Part shown: positions 1-7,604 of the stretch, piece by piece
Layout of the letters: each line of letters begins with the position of its first letter
Position numbering within the stretch: the stretch's first letter is position 1
Assembly: GCA_017302875.1 (NCBI GenBank)
Contig: JAFLCA010000005.1
Span: 1-45,282 of the forward strand
Length of the DNA: 45,282 nucleotides
Source: Deltaproteobacteria bacterium
GTDB lineage: Bacteria; Bdellovibrionota_C; UBA2361; JAFLCA01
Direction: 5' to 3'
Made by a program: the position numbers and the translations under genes
The notes under the pieces: generated by a model
Told to the model about the DNA's origin: nothing
Databases searched by the model: none
What the model saw: only the letters and a program-made list of their open reading frames with translations

Positions 1-2051
1 TAAATGGCACGTTCGGCTTTTAACATCGACTCGTACTGATCTGTTCGATCAGAGGCAAGCTCAATGTACTTCTTGTAAAAGGTTACTGCTTCCTCTTTGT
101 GACCCATCATTTGGAAGGCCACGCCGAGGTTAAAGTAAGAGTTCAAGTCCTTCGGATCGGCTGCTACCGCTGCCCGCAACTGTTCTGCGGCCTCATTCGG
201 TTTCTGCGCAATCAAGTACAAATGGCCCAGATTCCGACGCGCTTCCATGTCGCTTGGGTTGTATCGGACCGCTAGCTCGTAAGCGCTAATCGCCTCAGCT
301 GTATTGCCTTGCTTGACGTACACGGCGGCCAAATTGTTGTGCGCCTCTGCAAAAGTGGGAGATGCCTTCAGCGCATCTTGATACTGAACTTCGGCCTCAT
401 CGTAGCTGCCTTTGTTGAACGCAACTACGCCGAGGTTGTTGTGCGCGAAGGGCGAGGAAGGATCTGCTGCTAGAGCCTGTTTCCATTCCGCCGCGGCTTG
501 TTCCGGCTTTCCGGTCACTGCATAGGTAAAGCCAAGGTTTACCCGAGCTTCGGCATCACCAGGGGTGCGCGCAAGCAGCTCCTGAAGCTGACGCATAGCC
601 TCGTTGGGTTGTCCGGCGCGAATGTAGCTTAGAGCTAGGTTGAAGCGTGGCTTCTGGAGATCTTTGTTAAGCTTAAGGGCCAGTTGATACTGCTGGATCG
701 CTTCCTTCGAGCGATTCAATTTATCGTACGCCAGTCCCAAGTCATTGTGCGTCTCGGCTTGATTCGGATCAATCTCAAGCGCCTCGGCATATGCCGTAGC
801 GGCCTGTTCGTACATGCCCTTACGCAGGTATATGCCGCCTAAAGCGCGCTGCGCCGCAGCAAGTTGGGGCGTGAGGGAGATGGTGGTTTTGATCAGTTCG
901 AGGGCCTCATCCAGCTGATCTTTTTTCATCGCCAGCACGGCTAAATTGTAGCGCGCAAAAGCCGAGTTTTGATCATTGCTGACAGCAGAGCGCCATGATT
1001 TCTCAGCCGAAGTCAGGTCGCCCTTTGCGGCGTAGGCATAACCAATATTGACGAGCAGCGCCGAGTCTTTCGGGGAAACTCCCAGCGCTTTCTTGAATTC
1101 GGCGATGGCTCCTTCGTAATTGCCCTCGGTGAGGAGTTCTCGCCCACGTTTGCTGCTTAGCCCGAGAGTTTCGGGACTTACGCCGATCACCACCTGGAAA
1201 TCGGGGGTTTCTCCGACACCGCGCAGACGGGCGCTGCGAACGAGCCCGCCTTCGCTGGCATGTTCAGCAGATTGGCTCGAATATTTAACCGCGGTCCGCC
1301 ACGAAGCCATAGCCGCATTGAGATCGCCGCTCTGGAGATAGGCAGTTCCGAGTCCATTGTGCGCTTCCGGGTAGGTGGGGTCGATGGCAAGCGCAGCCTT
1401 GAAGTCGGCTATGGCCTCGCTGCGTTGATCGTTATCAAGAGCCGCGAGCCCTAAATAATAGTAGATTGCCGGGGACGCCGCGCCATTTGCAACTGCGCGC
1501 TTCCATGTGGCAACCGCTTCGTTGGCTTTGCCGAGATCGATGTACGTTAATCCGACATTCAACTGTGCGTCACTGCTGCGAGGGTTCAAGCGAGTCGCCG
1601 TGATGTATTGTTGCAGAGCTTTCTCTTTGGCGCCCGTTGCTGCATAGACATGGCCTAAGTTGATGTAGGCCTCATCGCTGGGCTTTAGATCGGTAATTCT
1701 GCGGTAGTAGGCGGCTGCTTGCGGATAGCGCTGCATTTTGAACAGCACATTGCCGAGATTGTTAAGGGCTAGGAGGTCGTTGCCGTTAAGGCGGACGGCT
1801 GCTTGATATGTTTGCGCTGCTTCGTCGAGGCGCCCGAGTTTGTAATAGATGCCACCTAAATTGACCAAAGCTCGCACGTCGCGCGGATTCTGTTTTAGCG
1901 CAGCCTTGTAGCGTTCGATGGCGGCTGTGGTGTCGCCCAGTTCCTCAGACTGCAGAGCCAGTTCGAAGTGTGAATCTTGAGGCACCTGTTGAGGAGCGCA
2001 ACCATAGGCAAGAAGAGCGGGGAGAATGGCGTATTTTAATAGCGATTTCAT
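1..2051 (-). CDS. TPR-repeat lipoprotein, C-terminus cut by window edge
   Basis: An open frame reads from ATG at 2051 off the left edge, giving 683 visible residues without a stop. The N-terminus (MKSLLKYAILPALLAYGC) is a lipoprotein signal with a lipobox-like AYGC, so Cys18 is probably lipidated and the protein periplasmic or outer-membrane attached. The rest is almost entirely 34-residue tetratricopeptide repeats with the usual N-LG, A-G and P-A positions, roughly 17-18 of them. A non-TPR insert lies near residues 245-300. TPR solenoids are protein-protein scaffolds; no enzymatic domain is visible. The gene is divergent from prfC with only 100 bp between start codons. Its true length, and whether another domain follows, cannot be seen. 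Confidence 0.87.
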   Translation of the reverse strand, partial: MKSLLKYAILPALLAYGCAPQQVPQDSHFELALQSEELGDTTAAIERYKAALKQNPRDVRALVNLGGIYYKLGRLDEAAQTYQAAVRLNGNDLLALNNLGNVLFKMQRYPQAAAYYRRITDLKPSDEAYINLGHVYAATGAKEKALQQYITATRLNPRSSDAQLNVGLTYIDLGKANEAVATWKRAVANGAASPAIYYYLGLAALDNDQRSEAIADFKAALAIDPTYPEAHNGLGTAYLQSGDLNAAMASWRTAVKYSSQSAEHASEGGLVRSARLRGVGETPDFQVVIGVSPETLGLSSKRGRELLTEGNYEGAIAEFKKALGVSPKDSALLVNIGYAYAAKGDLTSAEKSWRSAVSNDQNSAFARYNLAVLAMKKDQLDEALELIKTTISLTPQLAAAQRALGGIYLRKGMYEQAATAYAEALEIDPNQAETHNDLGLAYDKLNRSKEAIQQYQLALKLNKDLQKPRFNLALSYIRAGQPNEAMRQLQELLARTPGDAEARVNLGFTYAVTGKPEQAAAEWKQALAADPSSPFAHNNLGVVAFNKGSYDEAEVQYQDALKASPTFAEAHNNLAAVYVKQGNTAEAISAYELAVRYNPSDMEARRNLGHLYLIAQKPNEAAEQLRAAVAADPKDLNSYFNLGVAFQMMGHKEEAVTFYKKYIELASDRTDQYESMLKAERAI

Positions 2052-2057
2052 GAAAAT

Positions 2058-2086
2058 ACTGTATCTCCCGTGTGTACGTCGGGCAA
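2058..2086 (-). promoter_or_regulatory. Promoter of the TPR gene, predicted leaderless
   Basis: Read on the minus strand, TTGCCC (2081-2086) is separated by 17 bp from TACAGT (2058-2063). Only 6 bp separate the -10 box from the ATG at 2051, so the predicted transcription start falls on the start codon and no Shine-Dalgarno site can exist. The boxes match the sigma70 consensus at 4 of 6 positions each. Confidence 0.45.
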
Positions 2087-2114
2087 CTCAAATTCCTCAT
2101 TGGCGCCGCGCCCT

Positions 2115-2143
2115 TTGACTGTTGGGCCGGGCCGTTATTTAAT
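2115..2143 (+). promoter_or_regulatory. prfC promoter, predicted leaderless
   Basis: TTGACT (2115-2120), 17-bp spacer, TTTAAT (2138-2143): 5 of 6 matches in each box with ideal spacing. The ATG of prfC at 2152 lies 8 bp after the -10 box, so the transcript should begin about 1-2 nt before the start codon. There is no ribosome-binding site between. Confidence 0.55.
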
Positions 2144-2151
2144 GCCCGCGT

Positions 2152-3762
2152 ATGACTGACGCTTCACTCCAATCGCTTGTTTCTTCGCAAACTGCGCTGC
2201 GCCGTACCTTTGCGATTATTTCGCATCCCGACGCTGGTAAAACTACTTTGACTGAAAAATTGCTGCTGTACTCCGGTATGGTGCGCACCGCCGGCATGGT
2301 GCGAGGAAGAAAGGGCGGAAAGGCGACGAGTTCTGATTGGATGGCCATGGAACAAGAGCGCGGTATTTCCATCACCGCTTCTGCCATGCAGTTCCCCTAC
2401 AAAGGAACCACCGTTAACTTACTCGATACCCCCGGACATCAAGACTTCAGCGAAGACACCTATCGCACGCTGACCGCTGCCGATAGCGCGGTCATGGTTA
2501 TCGATGCCGCAAAGGGCGTCGAGACGCAGACCCGCAAGTTGTTCGCGGTCTGCCGCATGCGCGCCATTCCGATTCTTACGTTCATCAATAAGATGGACTT
2601 GCCGACCCGCGATCCCTTCGATCTTATGCATGAAGTCGAAGAGGTTTTGGGCATCAAAGCAGCGCCCTTGAACTGGCCGATTGGGACGGGGCGTGAATTC
2701 GCCGGTGTGGTCGATTGCCGGACCTTTGAAGTGTCGCTCTTCAAGCGTTCTGCGCAGGGTGGATCGTCGAGGGCGGAGATCACCCAGATGCCGCTCGAAG
2801 AGTTCAAGAAACAGAACCTGGTGGATGCTGATGTGCTTGCCAAGCTGGCCTATGAGCTTGAGCTGCTCAGCGTCGCTGGCAATCAATTCGATGACAAAAG
2901 CTTCCTGCGCGGGGAAGTTACTCCTGTGTTCTTCGGGTCAGCGCTCACGAATTTCGGTGTCGAGCCATTCTTTGATAATTTCGTAGCGTTAGCCCCATCG
3001 CCCCGCGAAACTCTTGCGATTCAAGACGACGGGAACGAAGTGCTGATCGATCCGACCAACGAGCACTTCAGTGCCTTTATCTTTAAGATTCAAGCCAACA
3101 TGAATCCCAAGCATCGCGATAGTATGGCGTTCATGCGCGTGTGCTCCGGGCGTTTCGAGCGTGAAATGACTGTAAAACACCATCGGCTTAACAAAGAGAT
3201 CCGGCTGGCGCGATCCTATAGTCTTGTCGCGCAGGATCGTAACACCGTCGAAAGTGCATTCCCGGGAGACATCGTTGGAGTTATTAACCCCGGCGCTTTT
3301 GCCATCGGTGACACTATCTCCGAGCAGGGCGGTTTTAACTTTAAAGGCATGCCGCAATTCTCTACTGAGTGCGTGGCGCAAATTCGCCCTAAGGAAGTTA
3401 TGAAGCATAAAGCTTTCGAGAAGGGATTAAAGCAACTGTTGGATGAGGGCGCCGTGCAGTTGCTGCGCTCATATGATCATCCCGAAGGCGCGCCGATGGT
3501 GGCTGCGGTGGGAAGGTTACAGTTCGAAGTGCTGCAGTACCGATTGAAGTCCGAATACAATGTGGAAACTCAGATCGACGTGCTGCCGTATCAAGAGTCG
3601 GCCTGGTTGATCGGAGATCCTCGTGAATTACGAAAGCCGCAGAGTGCCGGCTTGGCGTTGGACGTGCAGGGCCGAGTGGTGGTTCTGTTCACCGGAGCCT
3701 GGGAGCGCAAATTCGTGCTCGAAAGAAACCCCCAGCATCAGTTGAAAGATTTTGCCCATTAA
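2152..3762 (+). CDS. prfC: Peptide chain release factor 3 (RF3)
   Basis: A 536-residue translational GTPase close to the usual RF3 length (E. coli 529). RF3 recycles RF1/RF2 from the ribosome after peptide release. Visible GTPase motifs are G1 AIISHPDAGKTTLTEK (about 21-36), G2 in the ERGISIT segment, G3 DTPGHQDF and G4 NKMD. The spacing after G1 and the long insert before domain II are RF3-like rather than EF-G-like, and the EF-G domains IV/V are absent. It is the first gene of a pair with the DTW protein 20 bp downstream. The start is set by a near-consensus promoter just upstream, so the message may be leaderless. Confidence 0.96.
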   Translation: MTDASLQSLVSSQTALRRTFAIISHPDAGKTTLTEKLLLYSGMVRTAGMVRGRKGGKATSSDWMAMEQERGISITASAMQFPYKGTTVNLLDTPGHQDFSEDTYRTLTAADSAVMVIDAAKGVETQTRKLFAVCRMRAIPILTFINKMDLPTRDPFDLMHEVEEVLGIKAAPLNWPIGTGREFAGVVDCRTFEVSLFKRSAQGGSSRAEITQMPLEEFKKQNLVDADVLAKLAYELELLSVAGNQFDDKSFLRGEVTPVFFGSALTNFGVEPFFDNFVALAPSPRETLAIQDDGNEVLIDPTNEHFSAFIFKIQANMNPKHRDSMAFMRVCSGRFEREMTVKHHRLNKEIRLARSYSLVAQDRNTVESAFPGDIVGVINPGAFAIGDTISEQGGFNFKGMPQFSTECVAQIRPKEVMKHKAFEKGLKQLLDEGAVQLLRSYDHPEGAPMVAAVGRLQFEVLQYRLKSEYNVETQIDVLPYQESAWLIGDPRELRKPQSAGLALDVQGRVVVLFTGAWERKFVLERNPQHQLKDFAH

Positions 3763-3782
3763 TTGAGAGAGCGTGAGTTTTT

Positions 3783-4415
3783 GTGACGAGAGGTCAAAGT
3801 AATCCCGAGGGGCGGCCAACCTGTTTTTCATGTTTTCGCCCGACTTCTCATTGCACGTGCAGTCTCGTCGAGCCCTTTGCGGGGCACACCAATGTGCTGA
3901 TTTTACAGCACCCCCACGAACGTAAGAAGTATTACTCCACGGCAAAAATTGTCGTGAAGGGCATGACGAATGCTCAACTGGTGCGAGGAATTGAATTCGA
4001 GCCGGGGATGCTTGATCGCTGTTTGCAAGGGAAGCAGGGTTATTTGCTATATCCGAGCCCCGGTGCGATCGACTGCGAAGACGTTAAGCTAGACTCCAAT
4101 AGCACGGTGGTCGTCGTCGACGGCACGTGGGCTGAGGCGGGAAAAATTGTGTACTGCAATCCGCGCCTGAAGGAACTTCCTTGTCTAACTTTCAAACGAC
4201 CATTGCGTTCTACCTACCGAATTCGAAAGCAGCCGCGCGAACACTACCTCAGCACGCTTGAATCAATTGCCTACCTGTTGAAATTAAATGCGGCGGCGCA
4301 GGGAAAAGAAGTCGAAGCAGCCAAGTATGATCGCCTGCTCGATGGGTTTGCGCAGATGGTGGAGCAGCAACTCTGTTACATCGAAGGATCGATGAATTTT
4401 GCCCGGCAGGCTTAG
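3783..4415 (+). CDS. DTW-domain tRNA-uridine aminocarboxypropyltransferase
   Basis: 210 residues, GTG start, 20 bp after prfC and probably cotranscribed with it. The family (TapT/DTWD) transfers the 3-amino-3-carboxypropyl group of S-adenosylmethionine to a tRNA uridine to make acp3U. Visible hallmarks are an N-terminal four-cysteine cluster (Cys14, 17, 24, 26) likely to bind zinc, LQHPHE at 41-46, DGTW at 113-116 (the family's D-x-T-W signature) and the S-T-Y-R-I-R-K segment near 143-149. Pairing with a release factor makes a small translation operon. The family call is firm; the modified tRNA position is inferred from E. coli TapT. Confidence 0.88.
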   Translation: MTRGQSNPEGRPTCFSCFRPTSHCTCSLVEPFAGHTNVLILQHPHERKKYYSTAKIVVKGMTNAQLVRGIEFEPGMLDRCLQGKQGYLLYPSPGAIDCEDVKLDSNSTVVVVDGTWAEAGKIVYCNPRLKELPCLTFKRPLRSTYRIRKQPREHYLSTLESIAYLLKLNAAAQGKEVEAAKYDRLLDGFAQMVEQQLCYIEGSMNFARQA

Positions 4416-4445
4416 CTAATTCGGCTCGGGCGCTTGGTGCTCCCG

Positions 4446-5660
4446 CTACGCCAGCGCCGCGTCCGCAAACGGACGAATCGCCGGCTGTCCGGCTAAAATA
4501 GTTTGAGTGCGCTTACGGTAGCTTGATTCAAAAGATATTTTGGACACCGCGATCTTCTTTTTGAAGTCGGGGTCCTTGGCCAGAGCGCGCGAGGAGGCGG
4601 GCATCAGTTTGCAGATACGTTCGAACTGGCCGCCGCAAGCTTCTGCCATTCCGGCGATGGCGCGGTAGTAGCCTTGCTGGCCGGGGATCTTCTTGCAGCC
4701 TTGCAGCAGCGCGCTTAGCACTTCGGCTCGCTCCTCGTCGGTTAGCACTGACTGCCGCCCGATGGTGGCGCCCCAGTCATCAAGAAATGGCCCAAGCGGT
4801 AGAAGGAGATAGCGCGACTTGCGCAGCGCTTTTACTTCTCGCAATGGGTAGTGCCGATGCCCTTCGGAGGCAAGTAGGGTCTTATAGAGAGCCCCGGCTA
4901 CGACGAAGGCACCGCCATACGGTGTGGTGTTCTCGTGTCCAAGTTTTGCGAAGCGCTTTCGGTACGGAGCAAAGGCTTCGGTGTTCTTCCAAAAGCTAAT
5001 GCCTTGGTCTAAGTCGCCCACGTTGTGTAACAAGCTCATTGAGATTTTGAGCAGATCAACCTCGTGGCCCCGTAAGTTAAGGGCATACTGAAGCTCATGA
5101 ACCTCTCGGCGTAGCTCCCCGTCGATTGCTTCAGCCGCTTTATCGGCGTACTCCAAATCGCCATTAAAGATGAAGCTGCCGAGTGCTCCGGCCAATACCC
5201 CCAGCATCTCTCCATTATGACCGCTCACAGGGCCGACCCCAGAAAGCGCCGTAGCGCGGGTGGAGATGCCGTCCAGTGTCCAGTTCATGGCCTGGAGGAC
5301 GAATTCGAAACGTTGGCGCAGTAGCTCGCGGTCTTCTCTGCGATACCACAACACTCCGCGTATCTTTGAGTCGACGTCGGTAGGGACAAAGGTTGCTACC
5401 GTGGCATGGTGGCAGGCGAGGCAAAGGGCAAAGTAATCCTCGCGCTCGGCGGCAGAAGGTTCGGCGGTTGGTGTCAGGCTGTGCGCATTATGTAGGATGT
5501 GTATGAATCCGAGCGGATCAGCGCCCATCTCGATTAGGCGCTTTGCGGGATTCACGTGCGCCTCATACGGAGGCTCGAACAAGAAGGGCGCTGTATTTTT
5601 TACCAAGCTGAGTAAGTTCAGTGGGCCGATCATTCCATTAAATTGAGCTTGCTCATGCAT
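4446..5660 (-). CDS. Unrecognised 404-aa cytoplasmic protein
   Basis: I do not recognise this family. The ATG at 5660 has a good Shine-Dalgarno (GGAG a few bases upstream) and there is no signal peptide or clear membrane helix. The sequence looks mainly alpha-helical and is rich in conserved-looking His and Cys motifs: HILHNAH near 54-60, CLACHH around 80-85, SGHNGEM near 147, LHNVGDLDQG and LGHENTTPYGG in the middle. These could form a metal site. The CxxCH string matches haem-c attachment, but the protein is not exported, so I do not call it a cytochrome. It is convergent with the DTW gene and divergent from the histone gene, with about 300 bp between starts. Confidence 0.8.
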   Translation of the reverse strand: MHEQAQFNGMIGPLNLLSLVKNTAPFLFEPPYEAHVNPAKRLIEMGADPLGFIHILHNAHSLTPTAEPSAAEREDYFALCLACHHATVATFVPTDVDSKIRGVLWYRREDRELLRQRFEFVLQAMNWTLDGISTRATALSGVGPVSGHNGEMLGVLAGALGSFIFNGDLEYADKAAEAIDGELRREVHELQYALNLRGHEVDLLKISMSLLHNVGDLDQGISFWKNTEAFAPYRKRFAKLGHENTTPYGGAFVVAGALYKTLLASEGHRHYPLREVKALRKSRYLLLPLGPFLDDWGATIGRQSVLTDEERAEVLSALLQGCKKIPGQQGYYRAIAGMAEACGGQFERICKLMPASSRALAKDPDFKKKIAVSKISFESSYRKRTQTILAGQPAIRPFADAALA

Positions 5661-5808
5661 AGCTCCTACTTAGCGGAGATAGCGCTTAAACTCAATGTAA
5701 GCGCCCTAAAAGCTCAAAATGGGCTGTTTTGCGCTGCCCTCAAGAAAAAAAGATTTCCGCTAACACGCTGATTTAACTATTGATTATGCCAGCTGAGCCG
5801 CCAGGTAT

Positions 5809-5837
5809 TTGAATTTATCACCGCGCCTCAGTATATC
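5809..5837 (+). promoter_or_regulatory. Candidate upstream promoter of the histone gene
   Basis: TTGAAT (5809-5814), 17-bp spacer, TATATC (5832-5837). It would give a 5' leader of about 112 nt before the histone start. The 296-bp gap between the divergent genes (5661-5956) is AT-rich compared with its surroundings and otherwise holds no ORF. Confidence 0.4.
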
Positions 5838-5906
5838 TACACTCCGTGAGTAGTCGTGACATTGGGTCTGACTTTCAAAGCATCTCTGAAGACCCTCCAT
5901 GAATAT

Positions 5907-5934
5907 TTGCAAGTTTTTATTCGAAATTTATTAA
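5907..5934 (+). promoter_or_regulatory. Candidate proximal promoter of the histone gene
   Basis: TTGCAA (5907-5912), 16-bp spacer, TATTAA (5929-5934) within a markedly AT-rich stretch, which would give a leader of about 16 nt. It is followed by a ribosome-binding site GGAGAAGAG starting at 5944, so unlike several neighbours this gene is clearly Shine-Dalgarno led. Confidence 0.35.
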
Positions 5935-5956
5935 TTAACAGACGGAGAAGAGACGT

Positions 5957-6187
5957 ATGGAGACCCAGCAAGGACAGACAGGAACACAGACGGACGCTGC
6001 GACAACTGAGACCCTCGTCGTTGTTTCTAAGGTTAAGAAGGCGATTCGTGAGAAGTCTGGCTTGAACACCAGCCAATGCTGCATCGACGCTCTTACCCGC
6101 CGTATCATGGAAGAAATCACCAAGGGCTGCGACAACGCCAAGAACGCTGGTCGCAAGACTGTTATGGGCCGCGACATCCTCGGCTAA
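5957..6187 (+). CDS. Bacterial histone-fold protein (HBb/Bd0055-like)
   Basis: A 76-residue DNA-binding protein with a single histone fold. A Gln/Thr-rich, probably disordered tail (1-19) precedes VVVSKVKKAIREK (alpha1, about 21-33), SGLNTS (loop 1), a long alpha2 (about 40-64), and the signature RKTVMGRDI (66-74), which gives loop 2 and a short alpha3. The R-K-T-V and R-D-I positions match archaeal histones and the Bdellovibrio histone. Bacterial histones form dimers that bend or coat DNA. The Shine-Dalgarno is strong. Codon use is that of a highly expressed gene: all Lys are AAG, all Arg are CGC/CGT, all Asn are AAC. Odd features are three cysteines in alpha2 (41, 42, 58) and the extra N-terminal tail. 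The fold assignment is by motif recognition only. Confidence 0.88.
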   Translation: METQQGQTGTQTDAATTETLVVVSKVKKAIREKSGLNTSQCCIDALTRRIMEEITKGCDNAKNAGRKTVMGRDILG

Positions 6188-6204
6188 TTCAGAGCCTCTG
6201 AATT
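6186..6204 (+). terminator. Perfect 9-bp hairpin directly after the histone stop codon
   Basis: aattcagag (6186-6194) pairs with ctctgaatt (6196-6204) across one base, starting inside the TAA stop codon. Five T residues occur at 6217-6221, a little downstream. It may act as a 3' end-stabilising or termination hairpin. Confidence 0.4.
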
Positions 6205-6280
6205 AACGCGCCGGTCTTTTTAGTAGTCCTTCGTCTTGCGAGACGCGGGTTTGCTAAATCGACCGGCGCGTTGCTTTTGT
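6205..6280 (+). terminator. Long stem-loop with inner hairpin after the histone gene
   Basis: The 12-nt arm aacgcgccggtc (6205-6216) is perfectly inverted as gaccggcgcgtt (6261-6272), followed by gcttttg. The 44-nt loop contains a smaller hairpin cgtct/agacg (6232-6236 and 6241-6245). It abuts the preceding 9-bp hairpin. It could be a terminator, a stable mRNA 3' end or part of a small RNA. Confidence 0.5.
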
Positions 6281-6386
6281 GCCACCGTTCTTCCGGGCCT
6301 CCCCCGAAAAAGCCAGCTTCTTTGGCTGCGGCGATTGAGCCGTACCGGCAGCTTTGATACTCTCCGACAGGCTATTTTTTTTATAA

Positions 6387-7601
6387 GTGACGCCTGTGAC
6401 ATCTCCTTTTAGTCCTCTTACTGAGTTACCGCCTGACCCGATCCTTGGAATAACAGAAGCCTATAAGGCCGACCCCCGTAGCGATAAGGTCAACTTAGGC
6501 GTGGGGATTTACCTTGATGAGTCGGGAAAACTGGCGCGCTTCCAGTCAATTCAGAAGGCAGAGGAGATCCTTTTTGCGCGCTCAGAGCCAAAGGCCTACC
6601 TGCCGATCGATGGCATGCCTGAATTCAATAAAGCAGTGCAGCAGCTCGTGCTGGGGGCGGATTCGAGCGCTATTCGTGACGGTAGAGCGGTTACGGTACA
6701 GGCGCTGGGCGGAACCGGTGGTTTGCGGATTGGCGCTGATCTTTTGAAGTTGGCAGCTCCGACGGCTGAAGTTTGGATCTCAGATCCAAGCTGGGAAAAT
6801 CATCTAGCGCTTTTCACGAAGGCTGGATTTAAAGTTAACTCCTATCCTTACTATGACGCTTCGCGTCGCGGCCTCAATATTGATGCCATGCTCGCGAGTA
6901 TGCGCAGCATCGCTCCGGGCAGCATCTTGCTGTTGCACGCCTGCTGTCACAACCCAACTGGTCTAGATCTAACTCCTGCGCAGTGGGCTCAGGTGAAAGC
7001 CATCGTTATCGAGCGCGGGCTCATTCCGTTCTTTGACTTCGCGTACCAGGGCTTTGGATTAGGTGTCGAAGAAGATGCTGCTGCGATCCGTGAATTTGTT
7101 GCTGCCGGCTTGCCGTGCTTAATTTCCAACTCATTCTCGAAGTCCGGTTCTCTGTATGGCGAACGAGTAGGTGGGTTGACGGTGGTGAGTGAATCGAAAG
7201 AAGAGGCCCGCCGAGTGCTGAGCCAGGTAAAGCGCCTGGTGCGAACTAATTATTCGAATCCGCCGTCGTGGGGGGCCAAGCTTATTGCGACTGTTTTCTC
7301 TGACGCAGGTTTGAAGTCGCAGTGGGTGGGTGAGCTAAACGCAATTCGTATGCGTATCCAAGAATTGCGCGCTTTATTTGTTAAGAATTTACAATTGGCT
7401 GGCGTGGATCGCGATTTCAGTTTTGTCGAACAGCAGATCGGGATGTTCTCCTACACCGGAATTGCTGCCACGGAGGTTGCTAAGCTCCGGGCAGACTTCG
7501 GTATATATATGCTCGATACGGGCAGAATCTGCGTGGCTGCTCTGAACAAAACCAATGTTGGCCCTGTGTGTCAGGCTATCGCCAAGACGCTCAAAGCCTA
7601 G
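6387..7601 (+). CDS. Aspartate/aromatic aminotransferase, class I PLP enzyme
   Basis: 404 residues, full length for the AspC/TyrB (fold type I, subgroup I-beta) family, which moves the amino group between aspartate or aromatic amino acids and 2-oxoglutarate. Visible landmarks are Trp135 stacking on the cofactor (DPSWENH), Asn189 in HNPTG, Asp217 in FFDFAYQGFG, the PLP Lys252 in SNSFSKSGSLYGERVGG, and a C-terminal Arg in TGRICVAALN for the substrate carboxylate. The start is GTG at 6387; an in-frame GTG at 6396 is equally plausible. Substrate preference between Asp and aromatic amino acids cannot be decided. It is convergent with the DUF2157 gene 3 bp away. Confidence 0.93.
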   Translation: MTPVTSPFSPLTELPPDPILGITEAYKADPRSDKVNLGVGIYLDESGKLARFQSIQKAEEILFARSEPKAYLPIDGMPEFNKAVQQLVLGADSSAIRDGRAVTVQALGGTGGLRIGADLLKLAAPTAEVWISDPSWENHLALFTKAGFKVNSYPYYDASRRGLNIDAMLASMRSIAPGSILLLHACCHNPTGLDLTPAQWAQVKAIVIERGLIPFFDFAYQGFGLGVEEDAAAIREFVAAGLPCLISNSFSKSGSLYGERVGGLTVVSESKEEARRVLSQVKRLVRTNYSNPPSWGAKLIATVFSDAGLKSQWVGELNAIRMRIQELRALFVKNLQLAGVDRDFSFVEQQIGMFSYTGIAATEVAKLRADFGIYMLDTGRICVAALNKTNVGPVCQAIAKTLKA

Positions 7602-7604
7602 TCC

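Noticed and set aside
2419-2886. 155-aa frame on the minus strand
   Set aside because: Antisense to prfC, which has all GTPase motifs; no protein features of its own.
5398-5430. CxxCH string (CLACHH) in the 404-aa protein as a haem-c site
   Set aside because: The protein has no signal peptide and cytochrome c maturation takes place in the periplasm. The match is too short to stand alone.
6220-6402. 60-aa basic frame on the minus strand behind the histone gene
   Set aside because: It overlaps the histone 3' stem-loops and the aminotransferase start, has no ribosome site and reads as composition-driven Arg/Lys.
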